In this document: piece by piece, positions 1 through 8,004 of the stretch | How positions within the stretch are numbered: position 1 is the stretch's first letter | How the letters are laid out: each line of letters opens with the position of its first letter | Assembly: GCF_018613675.1 (NCBI RefSeq) | Contig: NZ_JAGGPQ010000011.1 | Location: forward strand, 1 to 64,000 | Direction of reading: 5' to 3' | Source: Arthrobacter sp. ISL-85 | GTDB taxonomy: Bacteria > Actinomycetota > Actinomycetes > Actinomycetales > Micrococcaceae | DNA length: 64,000 bases | The notes under the pieces: generated by a model | What the model was told of the DNA's origin: nothing | The model's input: only the letters and a program-made list of their open reading frames with translations | The model's database searches: none | Program-made: the position numbers and the translations under genes

Positions 1-67
1 CATCGACGATGCATCTGGCAAGCCGGAGCCGTCCCTTGGGCGTCAGGAGCGCGTTAGCATGGGACAT
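1..67 (-). CDS. IS481-family transposase, N-terminal 22 residues only (cut by window edge)
   Basis: Reading the minus strand from ATG at 67-65 gives MSHANALLTPKGRLRLARCI and continues to the edge. This matches the very conserved opening of IS481-family DDE transposases (MSHANA-LT--GR-RL). A good AAGGAGG ribosome-binding site lies 5-6 bases upstream (72-79). The helix-turn-helix and catalytic DDE core are outside the window, so it cannot be judged whether the transposase is intact. Family assignment rests on the N-terminal signature alone. Confidence 0.65.
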   Translation of the reverse strand, partial: MSHANALLTPKGRLRLARCIVD

Positions 68-174
68 TGAAGACCTCCTTGTGGTTCGGACTCTAGACAA
101 GCCCCACTCCACTTGGAGGTCTTCTGTTTGTCACCTAACCACGCCGCATGTTCCTAACGTCCGTGGTCAATACA
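1..174 (-). mobile_element. Partial IS481-type insertion sequence (5' end of transposase plus terminal region)
   Basis: The left edge holds the beginning of an IS481-family transposase reading out of the window. Upstream of it, the strand-minus sequence starting near 174 reads TGTATTGACCACGGACGTTA, which I take as the terminal inverted repeat of the element, because IS481 relatives commonly begin with TGT and a CCACGGA block. The other end is outside the window, so neither the boundary nor a target duplication can be confirmed. An imperfect 16-bp inverted repeat (69-84 with 109-124, core GAAGACCTCC) lies over the transposase ribosome-binding region and may limit its expression. Confidence 0.5.
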
Positions 175-237
175 CCTAGCCATCCCCAATGGCTGCAGCG
201 GCCCCCGCCTCCCGGCTTCCGCTTCAAACAGAACTGC

Positions 238-1395
238 TCAGCGCGGTTGCAGCCCCAGCTTCATCCCGGCCAGGCCGCGCGGTTTGGCGGCAAGCTGCCC
301 GGCGATGCCCGCCAGCGCGGCAGCCGCGGCGGCCCCGGGCCGGCCGAGGACTATCGGAACCCCCGCATCCCCGCCTTCGCGCAGTTGGATGTCCAAGGGA
401 ATCTGGCCCAGCAAAGGAACGTCCGCGCCCACCGTTGCACTGAGCCGTTCCGTGAGCACCGCCCCGCCGCCGCTTCCGAAGAGCGCCATCCGGCCTCCGC
501 CGGGCATGTCCAAGTAGGACATATTCTCAATGACCCCGGCAATCTTCTGCCCCGTCTGGGTGGCAATCGCGCCCGCGCGTTCGGCGACGTCCGCGGCCGC
601 TGCCTGCGGCGTGGTGACCACCAGGATTTCCGCCTTGGGCAGCAGCTGGGCAACGGAGATGGCGATGTCGCCCGTGCCCGGCGGGAGGTCCAGGAACAGG
701 ACATCGAGGTCGCCGAAGTAGACGTCCGTGAGGAACTGTTCCAGCGCCCTGTGCAGCATGGGTCCGCGCCATGCCACCGGCTGGTTGCCCGTCACGAACA
801 TGCCGATGGATATGACCTTCACGCCGTAGGCAACCGGCGGAAGGATCATGTCATCCACCTGGGTGGGTTTTTGCGTGATGCCCATCAGCGCAGGCACGGA
901 GAAGCCGTAAACGTCGGCGTCCACGATGCCCACCCGGAGGCCCTGGGCGGCCAGGGCTGTGGCCAGGTTGACCGTTACCGAGGACTTGCCCACGCCGCCC
1001 TTGCCACTGGCAACCGCGTAAACCTTGGTCAGTGAATCCGGCTCATTGAACGGAATCCTTCGTTGGCCGCCCGGCCCGCGCAGCTTCTCCTTGAGGGCGT
1101 CGCGCTGGGCCTGGTCCATCACCTTGAGTTCGACGTCGACGGCGGTGACGCCGGGTACCGCGAAAAGGGCCTTCCGGGAATCGGCGGTGATGGTGTCACG
1201 CAACGGGCAGCCTGCGATGGTAAGCAGGACTGCCACGGTGACCTTGCCGTCGTCGGACACCTGGACGGAGTCCACCATCCCCAGCTCCGTGATGGGGCGG
1301 CGGAGTTCTGGATCGATGACCGTGGCCAGGGCATTGTTGACTGCCTGGACCAACGGTGTCCGGTTGGCGGCTGCAGGACCGGTGGGGGCGCTCAT
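238..1395 (-). CDS. mrp: Mrp/NBP35-family P-loop ATPase, Fe-S cluster carrier
   Basis: A 385-residue protein. Residues about 12-85 form a MIP18/DUF59 domain with the GCPL cysteine motif. Residues about 120-360 form the Mrp ATPase domain with the deviant Walker A GKGGVGKS at 131-138, LPPGTGD and the ENMSY signature. The family binds and hands on Fe-S clusters in the cytosol. The C-terminal CXXC found in many Mrp proteins after ENMSY is absent here (YLDMPGGG follows), which as far as I recall is usual in actinobacterial members. I chose the ATG at 1395 because it begins the recognisable MSAPTG...DUF59 sequence; the reading frame is open further upstream but with shadow-like composition. It is the last gene of a minus-strand operon after the CBS and DUF1003 genes. 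Confidence 0.93.
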   Translation of the reverse strand: MSAPTGPAAANRTPLVQAVNNALATVIDPELRRPITELGMVDSVQVSDDGKVTVAVLLTIAGCPLRDTITADSRKALFAVPGVTAVDVELKVMDQAQRDALKEKLRGPGGQRRIPFNEPDSLTKVYAVASGKGGVGKSSVTVNLATALAAQGLRVGIVDADVYGFSVPALMGITQKPTQVDDMILPPVAYGVKVISIGMFVTGNQPVAWRGPMLHRALEQFLTDVYFGDLDVLFLDLPPGTGDIAISVAQLLPKAEILVVTTPQAAAADVAERAGAIATQTGQKIAGVIENMSYLDMPGGGRMALFGSGGGAVLTERLSATVGADVPLLGQIPLDIQLREGGDAGVPIVLGRPGAAAAAALAGIAGQLAAKPRGLAGMKLGLQPR

Positions 1396-1459
1396 GGAAG
1401 GGGCCTCGGCTTTCAAGCGGTAGCGGCGACGGGCAGGCGTGTCACGGGCGGCCTGGTGG

Positions 1460-2152
1460 TCATTGGGCAGAGTGGCCGGGTTGGACCCGGGGGATCTGCT
1501 GGGTGCGCGGGTTGCGCTGCCGGTCCCGTTGTTCGCGCAGTTTGTCCTTGGCCTTGTCCCGGGGGGACTCGTGCGAGCCCGGACCGGAGTCCTCATGGGT
1601 CCGCAGCTCCTCCTGGGCGTCCAGCAGGTCTTCAAGGAGCGAGCGCAGCTCGGCCCGGACATAGTCACGGGTGGCCACTTCGCGCAGCGCGATCCGGAGG
1701 GAGGCCAGCTCCCGCGTCAGGTACTCGGTATCGGACAGGTTGCGCTCGGCACGCTGGCGGTCCTGCTGCAGCGATACGCGGTCGCGGTCATCCTGCCGGT
1801 TCTGCGCCAGCAGCAGCAGGGGTGCTGCGTAGGATGCCTGCAGCGACAGCATCAGGGTCAGCAGGGTGAAGCCAAGGTCCCTCGAGTCGAACTGCCAGTT
1901 GGTGGGGGCCCACGTGTTCCAGCCCAGCCAAAAGATGCAGAAAATCGTCATGTAGACCAGGAACTGCGGCGTTCCCATGAACCGGGCAAAGCCCTCGGTG
2001 GCATGCCCGAACGCATCCGGGTCGGGGCGGAACGTGGGCAGGATGCGCTGCCTGCCGCTCAGGGGTGTGTCCAGGCTGCCTCTTGATTCCGCTTTGGCCA
2101 GGTTCCGCTGGTTGGGGTTCTTCGGAGCGCTGTTATCAGCCAATGCGGCCAC
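1460..2152 (-). CDS. DUF1003 membrane protein
   Basis: A 230-residue protein with two hydrophobic segments at about 60-80 and 92-112 (FLVYMTIFCIFWLGWNTW, then DLGFTLLTLMLSLQASYAAP), the characteristic core of DUF1003. After this comes a charged, probably helical cytoplasmic tail from residue 115, rich in Arg, Asp, Glu and Gln. The family has no established biochemical function. The GTG start at 2152 lies inside the end of the upstream CBS gene (17-nt overlap), so the two are probably translated together, and mrp follows after 64 nt. Linkage to an MgtE-like protein suggests a role in ion or membrane physiology, but that is inference. Confidence 0.88.
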   Translation of the reverse strand: MAALADNSAPKNPNQRNLAKAESRGSLDTPLSGRQRILPTFRPDPDAFGHATEGFARFMGTPQFLVYMTIFCIFWLGWNTWAPTNWQFDSRDLGFTLLTLMLSLQASYAAPLLLLAQNRQDDRDRVSLQQDRQRAERNLSDTEYLTRELASLRIALREVATRDYVRAELRSLLEDLLDAQEELRTHEDSGPGSHESPRDKAKDKLREQRDRQRNPRTQQIPRVQPGHSAQ

Positions 2153-3422
2153 CGAGCTTTCTTATCGGGGCTTCGCCATCGTGGGCGCGCCAGTCGTCCG
2201 GCAACAAGTGATCCAATACGTCATCAACAGTCACCGCCCCCACAAGCCGGCCGGCATCATTGACCACCGGGAGCGAGTTCAGGTTATAGGTAGCCAGGGT
2301 CCGTGCCACTTCGCTGATGTGCGCTTGATCGGACAGCGGCTCGAGGTTCTTGTCCACCAGGTTTCCCAGTGCCTCGAATGGCGGAAAACGCAGCAACTGC
2401 TGGATGTGCACCACGCCGAGAAATCGACCGGTGGGCGTTTCCAGCGGCGGCCGGGCAATGAAGATCGACGACGCCAGGGCAGGGGAGAGCTCTTCGCGCC
2501 TAACGTGGGCCAGGGCTTCGGCGACGGTGGCCTCCGGCGGAAGGATAACCGGCACCGGGGTCATCAGGCCGCCGGCGGTGTCCTCGTCGTATTCAAGCAG
2601 GCGGCGGACGTCTTCGGCGCCTTCGGGCTCCATGAGCTGGAGCAGTTCCTCGGCCTGCGCGGAAGGAAGTTCTCCCAGGAGGTCGGCGGCGTCGTCGGGG
2701 TCCATCTCTTCAAGGACATCGGCGGCGCGCTGGAGGTCCAGCGATGAGAGGATCTCCACCTGGTCGTCCTCCGGCAGTTCCTGGAGGACGTCTGCCAGCC
2801 GTTCGTCCTGCAGTTCGCTGGCCACCTCGAAGCGGCGCTTGTCGCTCATCTCCTGCAGGGCTTCGGCGAAGTCGGCGGGTTTGAGGTCCTCGTGGTTGGC
2901 CACGAACTGGGTGGCAGCCTGGGGCTCGGTCCGCGGCCCCTGCTGCGCGTCCGCCCAGTCAATGATCAGGGTCTCGTTTCGGCGCAGCCGGCTCAAGGGG
3001 GACAGCGAGTGGCCGCGGCGGACAAAGAGCTTGCTGACGAACCAGTCGCGGGACCTGTGCTGGTCCATGGCGATGTCTTCGATGGTGGCGTCACCGCTGC
3101 CGTCGCGGAGGGTGACCCGGCGGTCGAACATTTCGGCCACCACCAGGGTTTCCGCCCCGCGCTGTTCAAAGCGGCGCAGGTTGACCAGGCCGGTGCAGAT
3201 GACCTGCGTCTGGTCGATCGAGGTGATGCGGGTCATGGGGACGAAGACACGCTTCTTGCCTGGAACCTCCACCACGATGCCCACCACGTGCGGGGCTCCC
3301 TGGGTGCCCCGGGACAGCACAACAACGTCGCGCAGCCGGCCCAGCCGGTCGCCCAGCGGGTCGAAGACGTCGAGGCCCAGGAGGCGTGCCACGAAGACGC
3401 GTGTAGGTGTTGTGCTCACCAC
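2136..3422 (-). CDS. Soluble MgtE N-domain/CBS-pair protein with PRC-barrel-like N-terminus
   Basis: A 428-residue protein without membrane spans. Residues about 1-80 resemble a PRC-barrel fold (DPLGDRLGRLRDVVV). Residues about 175-280 are the acidic helical MgtE N domain (LQELPEDDQVEIL, MDPDDAADLLGELP) and about 285-415 a CBS pair. In Mg2+ channels of the MgtE family these cytosolic parts sense Mg2+ or nucleotides and gate the pore. Here the transmembrane channel domain is missing, so the protein is a stand-alone sensor-like module rather than a transporter. Two adjacent GTG codons (3422 and 3419) are possible starts; no strong ribosome-binding site separates them. It leads the operon with DUF1003 and mrp. 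Confidence 0.88.
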   Translation of the reverse strand: MVSTTPTRVFVARLLGLDVFDPLGDRLGRLRDVVVLSRGTQGAPHVVGIVVEVPGKKRVFVPMTRITSIDQTQVICTGLVNLRRFEQRGAETLVVAEMFDRRVTLRDGSGDATIEDIAMDQHRSRDWFVSKLFVRRGHSLSPLSRLRRNETLIIDWADAQQGPRTEPQAATQFVANHEDLKPADFAEALQEMSDKRRFEVASELQDERLADVLQELPEDDQVEILSSLDLQRAADVLEEMDPDDAADLLGELPSAQAEELLQLMEPEGAEDVRRLLEYDEDTAGGLMTPVPVILPPEATVAEALAHVRREELSPALASSIFIARPPLETPTGRFLGVVHIQQLLRFPPFEALGNLVDKNLEPLSDQAHISEVARTLATYNLNSLPVVNDAGRLVGAVTVDDVLDHLLPDDWRAHDGEAPIRKLGGRIG

Positions 3423-3496
3423 TACAGGCTACCGAGTCTGCTCTCTTTTAGCTGAATTTACAGGCGGCACCCACCATGATGGGCAAGAATGGGTTT

Positions 3497-4489
3497 ATGT
3501 CGAACATTTTTGGTGCTCCCAAGGCCGGCGCCCCGAACGGACCGGACGATGCCCGGGCTGTTCCCACCGGTGACACCGTTGGCTCCTACACTTCCTACCT
3601 CGACGCCCAAAAAGCAGTTGACTACCTGGCGGACCAGCAGTTCCCGGTCCAGATGGTGTCCATCGTGGGCAATGAGCTGAAGATGGTGGAGCGGGTCACC
3701 GGGCGCCTGAGCTACCCGCGGGTGGCGTTGTCCGGGGCGCTGAGCGGCATGTGGTTCGGCCTGTTCGTCGGCGTCATGCTGTCCTTCTTCGCTCCGTCAC
3801 CGGGATACTTCTCCATCATGACGTCGGTGCTGATGGGCGCGGCGTTCTTCATGCTCTTCGGCATCGTCACCTACGCCATGCAGCGGGGCAAACGGGACTT
3901 TACCTCCACCAGCCAGGTGGTGGCCACGAGCTACGACGTGATCGTGGCGCCGGAGGCCGCGCACGAAGCCCGGCGCCTCCTGCAGCAGTTGCCCATGTCC
4001 CGTTCAGACGCAGCATCCGGGCATGGGCCGTACCAGCAGCACGACTACTACAACCAGCCGTACCAGCAGCCCGGGCAGCAGCAGGGGCAGGGTCCGTCCC
4101 GCCCCGCCGGGTGGAACGATCCCTACGGCCAGCGGTCCTCCGGTTCGTCAGTCCACGATGGACCGGTCGAAGAAGGCCACGGGTACCCGGGCGACCACGG
4201 CCAGCAGCAGCACAGCGGCCAGCAGCCTGCGCAGCAGTACGACGGCGGCCAGCCGGCACAGCCGGTCCGTCCGGTCCGCTATCCCGACCTGCCCGACGGC
4301 CGCCCGCAGTACGGCGTCCGCCTGCCCCAGGGTGCCGCCGTGGAGGCGGGGCAGCCAGGCACTGGACAGGGCACAGAGCACCCTGGCGAACACGGGCCAA
4401 TGGATCACCCACAGGATGGCGCGGAACACCAGCCTGAACAACAATATGGTCCGGACGGGGACCAGCACCGGGGCGAACACCGCCACTAA
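3497..4489 (+). CDS. General-stress-protein-17M-like membrane protein with long Gln/Pro-rich tail
   Basis: From ATG 3497 the protein is about 330 residues. Residues about 20-70 form the GSP17M-like domain (GSYTSYLDAQKAVDYL, VSIVGNELKMVERVTG). Two membrane helices follow at about 80-100 and 105-130. The remaining ~170 residues are low-complexity and rich in Gln, Gly, Pro, His and Tyr, likely a disordered cytoplasmic tail. The domain occurs in stress-induced proteins of Gram-positives; its molecular function is unknown. An in-frame ATG at 3476 is also possible. The gene diverges from the CBS operon, with only about 75 bp between the two starts, and ends before a strong shared terminator. Confidence 0.82.
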   Translation: MSNIFGAPKAGAPNGPDDARAVPTGDTVGSYTSYLDAQKAVDYLADQQFPVQMVSIVGNELKMVERVTGRLSYPRVALSGALSGMWFGLFVGVMLSFFAPSPGYFSIMTSVLMGAAFFMLFGIVTYAMQRGKRDFTSTSQVVATSYDVIVAPEAAHEARRLLQQLPMSRSDAASGHGPYQQHDYYNQPYQQPGQQQGQGPSRPAGWNDPYGQRSSGSSVHDGPVEEGHGYPGDHGQQQHSGQQPAQQYDGGQPAQPVRPVRYPDLPDGRPQYGVRLPQGAAVEAGQPGTGQGTEHPGEHGPMDHPQDGAEHQPEQQYGPDGDQHRGEHRH

Positions 4490-4551
4490 CGGCGAGGTGC
4501 CGCCCGGGCCCAGGAAGCGTGGCAGCACCACCAGAACCGGTGGCATAAAGA

Positions 4552-4592
4552 AAGAGCGGGACCGCTGGAATGAATCCGGCGGTCCCGCTCTT
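4552..4592. terminator. Bidirectional intrinsic terminator between the stress protein and pepP genes
   Basis: Perfect 14-bp stem (4552-4565 with 4579-4592, arm AAGAGCGGGACCGC) with a 13-nt loop, flanked by A and T residues. It sits between two convergent genes and can serve both. Confidence 0.85.
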
Positions 4593-4605
4593 CGTTGTCT
4601 CCGTA

Positions 4606-6180
4606 TCAGGCCTCTTCGGTCCGGTAGATGCCGGCCATCCAGTCCTCCACATCCTCGGCATGGCGCGGCAGGGCCGCACTGAGGTTGACGGGCCCGTCAG
4701 CGGTCATGAGGATGTCGTCCTCGATCCTGACTCCGATGCCGCGGTACTCCTCGGGGATCGCCAGGTCTTCCTGCTTGAAGTACAGGCCCGGCTCGATGGT
4801 GAACACCATGCCTTCGGCGAGGACGCCGTCGAGGTAGAGCTCCCGCTTGGCCTGCGCGCAGTCATGGACGTCCAGGCCCAGGTGGTGGCTGGTGCCGTGC
4901 GGCATCCAGCGGCGGTGCTGCTGGCCCTCCGGGCTGATGGCTTCCTCCACGCTGACGGGCAGGATCCCCCATTCGGCCAGGCGCTCCGCCAGGACCGTGG
5001 TTGCCGCCGTGTGGATGTCGCGGAACTTGGTACCCGGCCGGGCAGCGGCGAAGCCGGCGTCGGCAGCGTCCAGGACTGCCTGGTAGACCTTCCGCTGGAT
5101 GTCGCTGAAGGTACCGCTGGCCGGAAGGGTCCGGGTGATGTCTGCCGTGTAGAGCGAGTCGGCCTCGACGCCGGCGTCCAGGAGCAGGAGTTCGCCGGCG
5201 TGGACGCGGCCTGTGTTGCGGGTCCAGTGCAGCACGGTGGCGTTGTTGCCCGCCGCTGCGATGGTGTCATAGCCGAGTTCGTTGCCAACCTCGCGGGCAC
5301 GGGCGAAGAACGCGCCCTCCACCACGCGTTCGCCGCGGGCATGCGTGAGGGCCCGCGGCAAGGCCTTGACAACCTCCTCGAATCCTTCGACGGTGGCGGA
5401 CACCGCGATCTTCATCTGTTCGATTTCCCACTCATCCTTGAGCAGGCGCAGTTCGGAGAGGGCTTCGCTGAGCTTCTCATCCAAGGCGTCGAGCTCGCCA
5501 AGGTCCAGGTTTTCGGGGTCCTTGGCGGTGTTGTACCGGGCCGTGTCCACCAGGGCGTCAATGTTGTCGTCAACCTTGCGGACCAGGCGGATGGAGATGC
5601 CGCCGATTTCCGGGGCGCCCACGTCCTTGGTGATCGCTGTTTCCAGCTGGTCGATATGGGCGGTGGCCAGTCCCAGGCGGGCCTCGAACTCTTCCAGGGT
5701 GGGGCGGGCCCCAATCCAGAACTCGCCGGAGCGGGAGTCCGCGTAGAACTGTTCCGTATCCCGGCCGGCCAGAGGCCGGAAGTAAAGCGTGGCGCTGTGG
5801 TGGCCGCCGTCGTCGCCCGTTCCCTCTTCCACCGGTTCCAGGATCAGGACCGCGTCCGGCTCGTGGTCAAGGCCAAGCCCGGTCAGGTGGGCGAAGCCGG
5901 AGTGCGGGCGGAAGCGGTAGTCGCAGTCGTTGGAGCGGACCTTGAGCGGCCCCGCCGGGATGACCAGCCGTTCGCCTTTGAACTGGGCAGAGATCGCCCT
6001 GCGCCGGGTTGCGGCGTAACCGGCGACGTCGTCCCGCTGGGGAAGCGCCCCGCTGGACGGCGCCCAGTTGCTGGCCATGAAGGCCTTGAAGGCGTTGGAA
6101 CTGGGCCGCTGGGAGCGGTTGTTGACGCGCTCCTCCAGCGGCTGGGAAGCAGAGTTTTGGGTGTTTTCGGCATCGTTCAC
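4606..6180 (-). CDS. pepP: Xaa-Pro aminopeptidase (aminopeptidase P, M24B family)
   Basis: A 524-residue cytosolic metallopeptidase that removes an N-terminal residue preceding proline. Residues about 45-190 are the AMP-N domain (RFRPHSGFAHLTG). Residues about 230-500 are the pita-bread M24 domain with metal ligands visible in order: LLLDAGVEADS, TADITRT, HGTSHHLGLDVHD, TIEPGLY and GVRIEDD. This is the complete two-Asp, one-His, two-Glu set. The start is GTG at 6180. A helical insert at about 195-235 (RKVDDNIDALVDTARYNTAKD) is typical of actinobacterial members. It diverges from the PHP gene, leaving about 80 bp for both promoters. Confidence 0.94.
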   Translation of the reverse strand: MNDAENTQNSASQPLEERVNNRSQRPSSNAFKAFMASNWAPSSGALPQRDDVAGYAATRRRAISAQFKGERLVIPAGPLKVRSNDCDYRFRPHSGFAHLTGLGLDHEPDAVLILEPVEEGTGDDGGHHSATLYFRPLAGRDTEQFYADSRSGEFWIGARPTLEEFEARLGLATAHIDQLETAITKDVGAPEIGGISIRLVRKVDDNIDALVDTARYNTAKDPENLDLGELDALDEKLSEALSELRLLKDEWEIEQMKIAVSATVEGFEEVVKALPRALTHARGERVVEGAFFARAREVGNELGYDTIAAAGNNATVLHWTRNTGRVHAGELLLLDAGVEADSLYTADITRTLPASGTFSDIQRKVYQAVLDAADAGFAAARPGTKFRDIHTAATTVLAERLAEWGILPVSVEEAISPEGQQHRRWMPHGTSHHLGLDVHDCAQAKRELYLDGVLAEGMVFTIEPGLYFKQEDLAIPEEYRGIGVRIEDDILMTADGPVNLSAALPRHAEDVEDWMAGIYRTEEA

Positions 6181-6260
6181 GGCACCATCGTCTCACCAGC
6201 ATCCCGGCTAAGCGAACAGGCCTCCCCGGTCTCTTGTTCCCGGTCCACTACGCTGGATAG

Positions 6261-7109
6261 GTGAGGATTGACCTGCATGCCCACTCCAACGTCTCCGACG
6301 GCACCGAGACACCGGCCGATGTCATGGCCTCTGCTTCCCGGGCGGGACTGGACGTGGTGGCCCTGACCGACCACGATTCAACGGCGGGCTGGGCGGAGGC
6401 CGCGGCCGCCGCTGCCACCTGCGGGGTGGCGCTGGTGCCGGGCATGGAGGTCTCGTGCCGGACGGAAGAGGGCATCAGCGTGCACCTCCTGAGCTACCTG
6501 CATGACCCCACCCATCCCGGCCTCCTCGAGGAAATTACCAAGGCCAAGGACTCCCGCCTGACCCGGGCCGAACGGATGGTCACCATCCTCGCCGAGGACT
6601 ACCCGCTCACATGGGACGACGTGATCCACCACGTTGCCCCGGGCGCCACCCTCGGCCGGCCGCACATCGCGGACGCGCTCGTCGCAGCAGGTGTCGTGGA
6701 GGACCGTTCCGAGGCTTTCGCCTCCATCCTCACCTCCCGGTCCCGCTACTTCATCCCGCACTACGCCCCGGACCCGGCCACCGCCGTCGAGCTCGTCCGG
6801 GCCGCCGGCGGCGTGCCCGTGTTCGCCCACCCGGTGGCCTCTGCCCGGGGCCGGATCGTGGGGGAGCGGACCTACCGGGAGATGATCGACGCCGGCCTGG
6901 CGGGCCTGGAGATCGACCACCGGGACAATCCGGAGGAGGGCCGCGACTTCCTGCGCAAACTCGCGGCCAGGCATGGCCTGCTGATCACCGGGTCCTCGGA
7001 CTACCACGGCACCGGCAAGCCAAACCTGCTCGGCGAAAACCTCACCGCACCCGCCATGCTGGAACGGATCGAGGAACTGGGCACGGGAACCGCCGTCGTC
7101 CGCCCCTGA
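6261..7109 (+). CDS. PHP-domain phosphoesterase (RNase AM/TrpH-like)
   Basis: A 282-residue protein beginning with GTG 6261. The PHP signature motifs are complete: DLHAHSNVSDG (residues 4-14), LTDHDST (35-41), an internal HP motif in PVFAHPVASARG and the final SDYHGTGK. These residues bind a two- or three-metal cluster. The closest characterised relative is E. coli YciV/TrpH (RNase AM), which is about the same length and removes nucleotides from RNA 5' ends, so a 5'-3' exoribonuclease or pAp-type phosphatase activity is plausible. The family includes other activities, so substrate is not assured. It is convergent with the methyltransferase, only 14 nt apart. Confidence 0.88.
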   Translation: MRIDLHAHSNVSDGTETPADVMASASRAGLDVVALTDHDSTAGWAEAAAAAATCGVALVPGMEVSCRTEEGISVHLLSYLHDPTHPGLLEEITKAKDSRLTRAERMVTILAEDYPLTWDDVIHHVAPGATLGRPHIADALVAAGVVEDRSEAFASILTSRSRYFIPHYAPDPATAVELVRAAGGVPVFAHPVASARGRIVGERTYREMIDAGLAGLEIDHRDNPEEGRDFLRKLAARHGLLITGSSDYHGTGKPNLLGENLTAPAMLERIEELGTGTAVVRP

Positions 7110-7123
7110 ACGGCAGGCGGGAC

Positions 7124-7996
7124 CTAGCTGGGCAGGAACGACGTCAGGGTGGCGTGTGCACCGAGCCGTTTGGCCATGATGTCGATGGCAGGCTGGTTCT
7201 GGTCCACGCACACGAACTTGCGGCCGAGCTTGGCCGCAACCGCCCCCAGGGTGCCGGAGCCGGCGAAGAAGTCCAGGCACCAGTCACCGGGGCGGGACGA
7301 GGCAGCGACCACGCGGCGGACCAGGCCCTCCGGCTTCTGTGTGGGGTAGCCCGTCTTTTCCTTGCCAGTGGGCGAGACGATGGTGTGCCACCAGACGTCG
7401 GTGGGCAGCTTGCCGAGTTCCCGCTTGGCAGGAGTCACCAGGCCCGGCGCCATGTACGGCTCCCGGTCCACCTCGGCACTGTCAAAGTGGTATTTCGCCG
7501 GGTTCTTGACGTACACCAGGATGTTGTCGTGCTTGGTGGGCCAGCGGTTTTTTGCGCGGGCGCCGTAGTCGTATGCCCAAATGATCTCGTTGAGGAAGCA
7601 TTCCCGGCCAAAGATGGCGTCCAGCATCACCTTGGCATAGTGCACCTCACGGTAGTCCAGGTGCAGGTACAGGGTCCCGTCGTCCGCCAGCAGCCGCCAC
7701 GCCTCCACCAACCGGGGCTCAAGGAAGGACCAGTAGTCGCTGAACGCGTCATCGTAGCGGTGCAGGGCGCCCTTGATGGTGTCGTACGAGCGGCCCTTGA
7801 AGCCCACCCGGTCCCCGGCGCCTCCGGCGTTCACCACCATCCGGGTTTCCTGGCGCTGCTGCGGCCGGCCCGTGTTGAAGGGCGGGTCCACATAAATCAG
7901 TGTGAAGGCGCCGTCCGGCAGCGTGGGGAGGTACGCCGCGTTGTCCGCGTGCACCACCAGGCTGCCGCCGTCCGGCGCCCAAACAGTGTCAGTCAT
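7124..7996 (-). CDS. Orphan beta-class DNA methyltransferase (N4/N6-methylase family)
   Basis: A 290-residue SAM-dependent DNA methylase. The catalytic motif DPPF is at residues 37-40 and the SAM-binding motif FAGSGT at 244-249, i.e. motif IV before motif I, the order of the beta group (PF01555-type; modifies the amino group of adenine or cytosine). TQKPEG near residue 220 is motif X-like. The protein looks full-length with no break. No restriction endonuclease, specificity subunit or mismatch nuclease is nearby, so it is a solitary enzyme and probably epigenetic or housekeeping in role. Target sequence cannot be read from the gene. It lies 8 nt downstream of the DEAD-box helicase gene on the same strand. 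Confidence 0.9.
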   Translation of the reverse strand: MTDTVWAPDGGSLVVHADNAAYLPTLPDGAFTLIYVDPPFNTGRPQQRQETRMVVNAGGAGDRVGFKGRSYDTIKGALHRYDDAFSDYWSFLEPRLVEAWRLLADDGTLYLHLDYREVHYAKVMLDAIFGRECFLNEIIWAYDYGARAKNRWPTKHDNILVYVKNPAKYHFDSAEVDREPYMAPGLVTPAKRELGKLPTDVWWHTIVSPTGKEKTGYPTQKPEGLVRRVVAASSRPGDWCLDFFAGSGTLGAVAAKLGRKFVCVDQNQPAIDIMAKRLGAHATLTSFLPS

Positions 7997-8004
7997 CAGT
8001 GCGG

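Noticed and set aside
1063..2086. Long plus-strand frames opposite mrp and the DUF1003 gene
   Set aside because: They are GC-rich antisense shadows with compositions unlike real proteins; the minus-strand frames carry clear family motifs.
4148..4546. A 132-codon minus-strand frame that looks like a hydrophobic membrane protein antisense to the stress-protein tail
   Set aside because: It is the antisense of CAG/CAC/GAG-rich codons in the Gln/His/Glu-rich tail, which automatically gives Leu and Val; it also runs through the strong terminator region and has no start context.
7124..7996. Restriction-modification system
   Set aside because: No endonuclease or specificity gene within reach; the flanking genes are a phosphoesterase and an RNA helicase.
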